A DNA stretch of 10,093 nt. Source: Armatimonadota bacterium (GTDB taxonomy: Bacteria > Armatimonadota > Fimbriimonadia > Fimbriimonadales > Fimbriimonadaceae). Below are positions 6,947 through 10,093 of the stretch, in pieces (the first letter of the stretch is position 1; each line of letters opens with the position of its first letter). The DNA is taken from positions 1-10,093 of the forward strand of contig JAFAFM010000224.1 in NCBI GenBank assembly GCA_023423495.1, written 5' to 3'. The notes under the pieces are model-generated. The model did no database searches and was not told the origin of the DNA. It saw nothing but the letters and a program-made list of their open reading frames with translations. The position numbers were made by a program, and so were the translations under genes.

Positions 6947-7933
6947 CTACCAGCGAATGACGTTCGCGCCCCAGACTAATCCTGCTCCGAAGCCAACAGT
7001 CAAAACCACCATTCCCTCTTTCAGTCGTCCTTGTTCCGCTGCCTCGGAAAGGGCGATCGGGATGGAGCCGCCACTCGTGTTCCCGTACTTCTGAACGTTG
7101 ATAAACACTTTCTCAGGAGGCAATTCAAGTCGCTTTGCCGCAGAATCGATGATGCGCAAGTTGGCTTGGTGCGGGACGAACAGGTCCACTTCATCTGGGC
7201 TCATGCCGGCTTCGGCCAACACTTTAAGGCAGGCATCACCCATCGCGTTCACGGCGAAGCGATAGACCTCGGCCCCCGCCATGAAAATGCTGTTCCGCCG
7301 TCCTTCGGCCTGCGGGCTGCAGTGAGGATACAAACCCCCTCCCCCCTCAAGATAAATGTGTGGAGCGCCAGAGCCGTCGGACAGCAGGACGGTTTTGATT
7401 ACGCCGCGGTCGGTGTCCTCCCGAGCCTCCAGCACTACGGCACCCGCACCATCTCCGAAGAGAACGCAGGTGGAACGGTCCGTGAAATCCACGAACTTGG
7501 TCAGGGTGTCGACGCCGATGACAAGAATTTTCTTGGCCGCACCCGATTCAATCATCGCCGAAGCATTGGCCAGCGAGTAAATGAATCCGGCACAAGCCGC
7601 ACCGATGTCGTAGGCCCCCGCTCTGGTTGCGCCAATTCGATCCTGGATGAGACAGCTGGTAGCCGGGAAGGGCATATCACCTGTTACGGTGCCGCAAATT
7701 ACAAGGTCGATATCCTTTGCGTCCACACCGGCCTGGGACAACGCTTTTTGACTTGCCTCAAGACCCAAGGTACTGCTCGTTTCCTCGGGTCCAGCGATGC
7801 GTCGCTCCTTGATCCCGGTGCGCTGCGTGATCCAGTCATCGCTGGTTTCAACCAGCTTTTCCAGATCTGCATTCGATAAGATTTTCGATGGCACGGCGTG
7901 GCCGATGCCAGTAATCACGGCCTTGGTGGGCAT
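6947..7933 (-). CDS. fabH: Beta-ketoacyl-ACP synthase III (FabH)
   Basis: FabH condenses acetyl-CoA or another acyl-CoA primer with malonyl-ACP to start type II fatty acid synthesis in the cytoplasm. The 328-residue length is normal. The full catalytic set is visible: Cys114 in GAACAGF, His255 in VPHQAN and Asn285 in YGNTS. WITQRTGIKERR (34-45), the substrate-site region and the C-terminal GFGAGLVWGANVIRW are also typical. ATG 7931-7933 is preceded by GAAGG three bases upstream. It follows plsX by 48 bases, a gap holding a small hairpin, and is followed by a kinase gene. Primer preference (acetyl or branched) cannot be judged from the sequence. The product looks complete and functional. Confidence 0.97.
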   Translation of the reverse strand: MPTKAVITGIGHAVPSKILSNADLEKLVETSDDWITQRTGIKERRIAGPEETSSTLGLEASQKALSQAGVDAKDIDLVICGTVTGDMPFPATSCLIQDRIGATRAGAYDIGAACAGFIYSLANASAMIESGAAKKILVIGVDTLTKFVDFTDRSTCVLFGDGAGAVVLEAREDTDRGVIKTVLLSDGSGAPHIYLEGGGGLYPHCSPQAEGRRNSIFMAGAEVYRFAVNAMGDACLKVLAEAGMSPDEVDLFVPHQANLRIIDSAAKRLELPPEKVFINVQKYGNTSGGSIPIALSEAAEQGRLKEGMVVLTVGFGAGLVWGANVIRW

Positions 7934-7946
7934 GGACCTTCATTTT

Positions 7947-7965
7947 GGCACGGTAGGAACGTGCC
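7947..7965 (-). other. Small hairpin between plsX and fabH
   Basis: In the sense of the minus-strand transcript, GGCACG (7965-7960) pairs with CGTGCC (7952-7947) around a seven-base loop. It is followed by AAAAT, and fabH begins 14 bases later. The 6-bp stem without a T-run is too weak for a convincing terminator. It may tune processing or relative expression of plsX and fabH. Confidence 0.35.
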
Positions 7966-7981
7966 CGGAAGGGACCAAAGA

Positions 7982-8983
7982 TCAACTCACTTCAGCGACG
8001 GGCATCTCCGCTTCCAAGCTCAGCCTAATGGCTTCCACCAAGTTTCCATCGATCGATCTCTGGGCCATTAAAATCGCATTCTTGATCGCGCGGGCATCGG
8101 AGCGCCCGTGGGCAATGACACAGATTCCGTTCAGTCCCAGCAACGGCGAGCCTCCGACTTCTGCATAGTCCATTTTTTTCCTGACCGGGCCCATGGCCTT
8201 TCGCATCGGCAGGTATGGGAGCTTCATAAGCGGGTGACTTGGCACTTCTTGCTTAATCAGTTCGGCCATGAATTCGGCCACGCCTTCACATGTCTTGAGA
8301 ACGATGTTTCCAACAAAAGCATCGCAAACGACGATATCCACGTCGGCCCGGAACATGTCCTTGCCTTCGATATTGCCCGCGAACCAAGGTTGGCCAGATA
8401 GGATGGTTTGGCACTGCTTGGCCCAGGCGCTGCCTTTACCTTCTTCCTCCCCGATATTCAACAGATGCACTTTGGGCGATTTACGACCCTCAACATGCTC
8501 CAAATAAGCACGACCCATGAGGGCAAATTCGAGGATATTTTCTGGATCGATATCCGGACTGGCGCCCGCGTCCAACAGCAAAAATCCGTCCCCTCGGCTG
8601 GGAATCATGGAGCCGATCGCCGGCCGGTGAATTCCTGGAATCTGTCGCCAGGTCAACAAACTTATGGCCGTCGCAGCGCCCGTATTGCCGGCCGAAACGA
8701 AGGCTTTGGCCTGTCCGCTTTTCACGAGATTCGCAGCGACGGCCATCGATGAGTCCTTCTTTTTTCGAATCGCATCCGTGGGCTTTTCATGCATTTCGAC
8801 CACTTCGGAAGCGGCGACGATCTGCACATTTGGTGGTCGGACGCCCGTCAGGTGCTGTTCAATTGCATTCGGGATGCCAACGAGCAGAATCTGTTCGTTG
8901 CACAAAGGGGCAGCTTGAAGAGCGCCCTGAACGATGGCGGACGGCGCATGATCACCCCCCATCGCATCGACCGCGATGCTCAA
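7982..8983 (-). CDS. plsX: Phosphate acyltransferase PlsX
   Basis: PlsX makes acyl-phosphate from acyl-ACP, the acyl donor used by PlsY for the first step of phospholipid synthesis. It acts at the inner face of the membrane. The 333-residue length is normal. Family signatures are visible: DAMGGDHAP (6-14), FVSAGNTGA (95-103), LLNIGEEEGKG (174-184), CDAFVGNIVLKTCEG (220-234) and LLGLNGICVIAHGRSD (281-296). The start is a TTG, supported by GAGGAG five bases upstream and by the family's start pattern. TTG shares bases with the TGA of the preceding DUF177 gene (TTGA), giving tight coupling. fabH lies 48 bases downstream, the usual partner. In most bacteria rpmF sits directly upstream of plsX; here it does not. 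Confidence 0.96.
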   Translation of the reverse strand: MSIAVDAMGGDHAPSAIVQGALQAAPLCNEQILLVGIPNAIEQHLTGVRPPNVQIVAASEVVEMHEKPTDAIRKKKDSSMAVAANLVKSGQAKAFVSAGNTGAATAISLLTWRQIPGIHRPAIGSMIPSRGDGFLLLDAGASPDIDPENILEFALMGRAYLEHVEGRKSPKVHLLNIGEEEGKGSAWAKQCQTILSGQPWFAGNIEGKDMFRADVDIVVCDAFVGNIVLKTCEGVAEFMAELIKQEVPSHPLMKLPYLPMRKAMGPVRKKMDYAEVGGSPLLGLNGICVIAHGRSDARAIKNAILMAQRSIDGNLVEAIRLSLEAEMPVAEVS

Positions 8984-9516
8984 TCTTGCTCCTCTTCGGG
9001 ATGCAGAAGATTGGCGAGCTTTTCAAATTCAGGTCGACCGGCGGGATCGTTTGGCAGCCGTCCCTTTTTGCGAGCAATTGGACAGTCTCCATCCCAACCG
9101 AAATCGCATAGTGGCTGGAGCGGAATCTCCACCAACAAGGCTTGGCGAAGGAGGTTTTCTACAATCAGATTGTTCCCCTCGAAGAGCTGAAACGGCTCAT
9201 CGGCCACAACGCGCGCAAAATCTTGGTTACTGTAGCTACTGGGAACACCTTCGACCGAGAATTGCTCCTCGACATCGAACGTGATTTCCTTCTCGAGCGG
9301 TTCACTGCAACGCGCGCACTCTAGTACGGCGATCGTGGAAAACTTGCCCGATAGCAGAAGGATGTTTCCGGTACTGACGGCTTCCAGGTACCCCTCGAGT
9401 GGTTTCACCAGGTCGAGATCTTCTTCTTGCGGAAGCTCGGTGGAAATGTCCACTTCCAGCTTACGGCCGGGATGTTGAAGCACATCATTCAAGTCGAGCA
9501 AGTCGTCCCGTCTCAT
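8980..9516 (-). CDS. DUF177 / YceD-family protein
   Basis: This 178-residue protein carries the family's two cysteine pairs: C67 and C70 in ECARCSEPL, and C137 and C145 in PLCDFGWDGDCP. The second pair has a seven-residue gap, as in the family's P-L-C ... C-P pattern, and could bind metal together with the first. YceD/DUF177 genes are linked to ribosome or 23S rRNA function in some bacteria and in plastids, and they usually precede rpmF. Here plsX follows directly. ATG 9514-9516 gives MRRDDLLDLNDVLQHPGRKL, a normal start for the family. The next upstream in-frame codon of note is a stop, and there is no SD near the ATG. This gene is probably the first of the minus-strand lipid operon. Confidence 0.88.
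   Translation of the reverse strand: MRRDDLLDLNDVLQHPGRKLEVDISTELPQEEDLDLVKPLEGYLEAVSTGNILLLSGKFSTIAVLECARCSEPLEKEITFDVEEQFSVEGVPSSYSNQDFARVVADEPFQLFEGNNLIVENLLRQALLVEIPLQPLCDFGWDGDCPIARKKGRLPNDPAGRPEFEKLANLLHPEEEQD
8989..8994 (-). promoter_or_regulatory. Shine-Dalgarno site GAGGAG that sets the TTG start of plsX
   Basis: GAGGAG lies five bases before the TTG at 8983-8981 and falls inside the last codons of the DUF177 gene. No ATG or GTG nearby would give the conserved PlsX N-terminus. The strong site therefore supports initiation at TTG. Confidence 0.75.
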
Positions 9517-9528
9517 GATGTGGGGTTG

Positions 9529-9534
9529 ATTGTA
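9529..9534 (-). promoter_or_regulatory. Possible -10 element TACAAT close to the DUF177 start
   Basis: On the minus strand TACAAT lies 12 bases before the ATG of the DUF177 gene. A transcript initiated from it would begin about five bases before the ATG, making it nearly leaderless. That would fit the missing SD site. No good -35 hexamer is found 16-18 bases further upstream, so this is weak. Confidence 0.3.
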
Positions 9535-9617
9535 CCCGTGCCCTTTCTACAGGCCTCCGTCATATTGCGAACATTGCGGCAACACATCGCGCAGACGGGG
9601 AATTTCGAAAACTGCGC

Positions 9618-9666
9618 CAACTTATCACGGTTTTCAACCCGTCGCTGACAAATGCGGGATAAGTTG
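9618..9666. repeat. Long-spaced inverted repeat, possible operator
   Basis: CAACTTATC (9618-9626) is matched by its exact reverse complement GATAAGTTG (9658-9666). With flanks, each arm fits CAACTTATCNCG (9618-9629 plus strand; 9666-9655 minus strand). Arm centres are 40 bases apart, near four helical turns. The right arm fills most of the spacer between the -35 and -10 boxes of the promoter for the lipoprotein gene. The left arm lies towards the divergent DUF177 gene. Such placement suits a repressor that loops DNA or binds two sites. No regulator is assigned. Confidence 0.5.
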
Positions 9667-9673
9667 CTATACT
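9645..9673 (+). promoter_or_regulatory. Sigma70-type promoter for the lipoprotein gene
   Basis: CTGACA (9645-9650) and TATACT (9668-9673) each differ from the consensus hexamers by one base and are separated by the ideal 17 bases. The predicted transcript start is near 9680, leaving a leader of about 26 bases before ATG 9706. An inverted-repeat arm lies in the spacer. Confidence 0.7.
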
Positions 9674-9705
9674 AGGTCCCAGTTACCCGCATCTAGGGGA
9701 TTTGC

Positions 9706-10093
9706 ATGCGTGGACGAGGTGAACAGGTTTTGAGAAAGCTGGCTTTGGCGTTAGTTGCCGCGTCGTTTGTCGTCATTGGTTGTGGCGGCGGTGGCGGCGG
9801 AGGGAACAACGGAGGCGGAGGTGTTCCGCCACCCGATACAGGGTCCTTTGTGAAACTCCCCGCAAACCCGGGACAAGTTGCGATTTCCTACTTGACTGGT
9901 GCAGGGCGAGCCCCTGGGGACATGACTGCGATTATCCGTCGCGCAGGTCTTCGAGATGACTTCGGAGAAGTTGAAACAATCCTTAGTCCAGAAAGATCGC
10001 TCCTTCTGAACGGTTACACACATCAGATCATTAATCTTGATGTACCGACCACTAGTTCTCGGTTCTTCACAAGCTTCTTGCTTGAAGTTAAGG
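9706..10093 (+). CDS. Predicted lipoprotein, N-terminal part (runs off the window)
   Basis: The frame is open from ATG 9706 to the window end, 129 residues, and the gene continues beyond. It starts with a basic segment, a hydrophobic core (LALALVAASFVV) and a lipobox ending V-I-G-C with Cys26 as the predicted lipidation site. Directly after the Cys come seven Gly, two Asn, four Gly and then VPPP, a flexible tether. The following part (SFVKLPANPGQVAISYLTG and on) looks like a soluble extracytoplasmic domain that I do not recognise. ATG 9706 has AGGGGA about five bases upstream. A TTG at 9730 has GAGGTG about eight bases upstream and would give a more standard short leader with Cys18; both starts are possible. 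It has its own promoter and diverges from the DUF177 operon. Confidence 0.75.
   Translation, partial: MRGRGEQVLRKLALALVAASFVVIGCGGGGGGGNNGGGGVPPPDTGSFVKLPANPGQVAISYLTGAGRAPGDMTAIIRRAGLRDDFGEVETILSPERSLLLNGYTHQIINLDVPTTSSRFFTSFLLEVK

Noticed and set aside
7031..7879. A 282-codon plus-strand open frame inside fabH
   Set aside because: fabH on the minus strand has all catalytic residues. The antisense frame shows no recognisable domain and is a by-product of codon use.
9555..9595. ATTGCG doublet and TTGCGGCAA near-palindrome in the divergent region
   Set aside because: Six-base units and short arms only; weaker than the CAACTTATC inverted repeat and not positioned on a promoter.

Overview
The window looks like ordinary chromosome from a free-living bacterium with mid-to-high GC. 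Clean genes are packed head to tail with short gaps, stop/start overlaps and several GTG or TTG starts. No mobile element, CRISPR array, tRNA or rRNA is visible. A TIGR03790-type exported protein, a FemAB-like acetyltransferase and a glycine-rich lipoprotein leader would fit a group such as Armatimonadota (Fimbriimonas-like) or possibly Planctomycetota. That placement is inference only; nothing in the window fixes the taxon.

Plus strand, 1-4601. The window opens inside an unrecognised gene that ends at 643. A leader region with an 8-bp direct repeat and a strong hairpin with a T-rich tail follows. Next comes a small, very hydrophilic, probably disordered protein (870-1238) with its own strong Shine-Dalgarno (SD) site, closed by a second hairpin (1262-1281). 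Then comes a tight four-gene set: a FemAB/CelD-like GNAT acyltransferase (1315-2406), a family 2 glycosyltransferase (2439-3128), a TIGR03790-family secreted protein of unknown function (3109-4173) and a DUF393 (DCC) thiol-oxidoreductase-like protein (4170-4601). The last three overlap one another, so they are probably co-transcribed and translationally coupled. This is the least understood and most interesting part of the window.

Minus strand, 9516-4598. Reading leftward: a DUF177/YceD protein, plsX, fabH, then a soluble GAF-GAF histidine kinase and its NarL/FixJ-type response regulator. The first three form the familiar block for starting phospholipid and fatty acid synthesis, but rpmF, which usually lies between yceD and plsX, is absent: the two genes overlap by 4 bases. 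The kinase/regulator pair follows fabH after 58 bases and may be expressed partly with it. The regulator's stop codon overlaps the stop codon of the convergent DUF393 gene.

Right end, 9517-10093. A divergent intergenic region of 189 bases separates DUF177 from a plus-strand lipoprotein gene that runs off the window. It holds a near-consensus sigma70-type promoter for the lipoprotein and a long-spaced inverted repeat, one arm of which lies inside that promoter's spacer. This looks like an operator.

I did not find a clearly new defence or mobile system. The best leads are the TIGR03790 operon, the putative operator, and the small repeat-bearing disordered protein between two hairpins.
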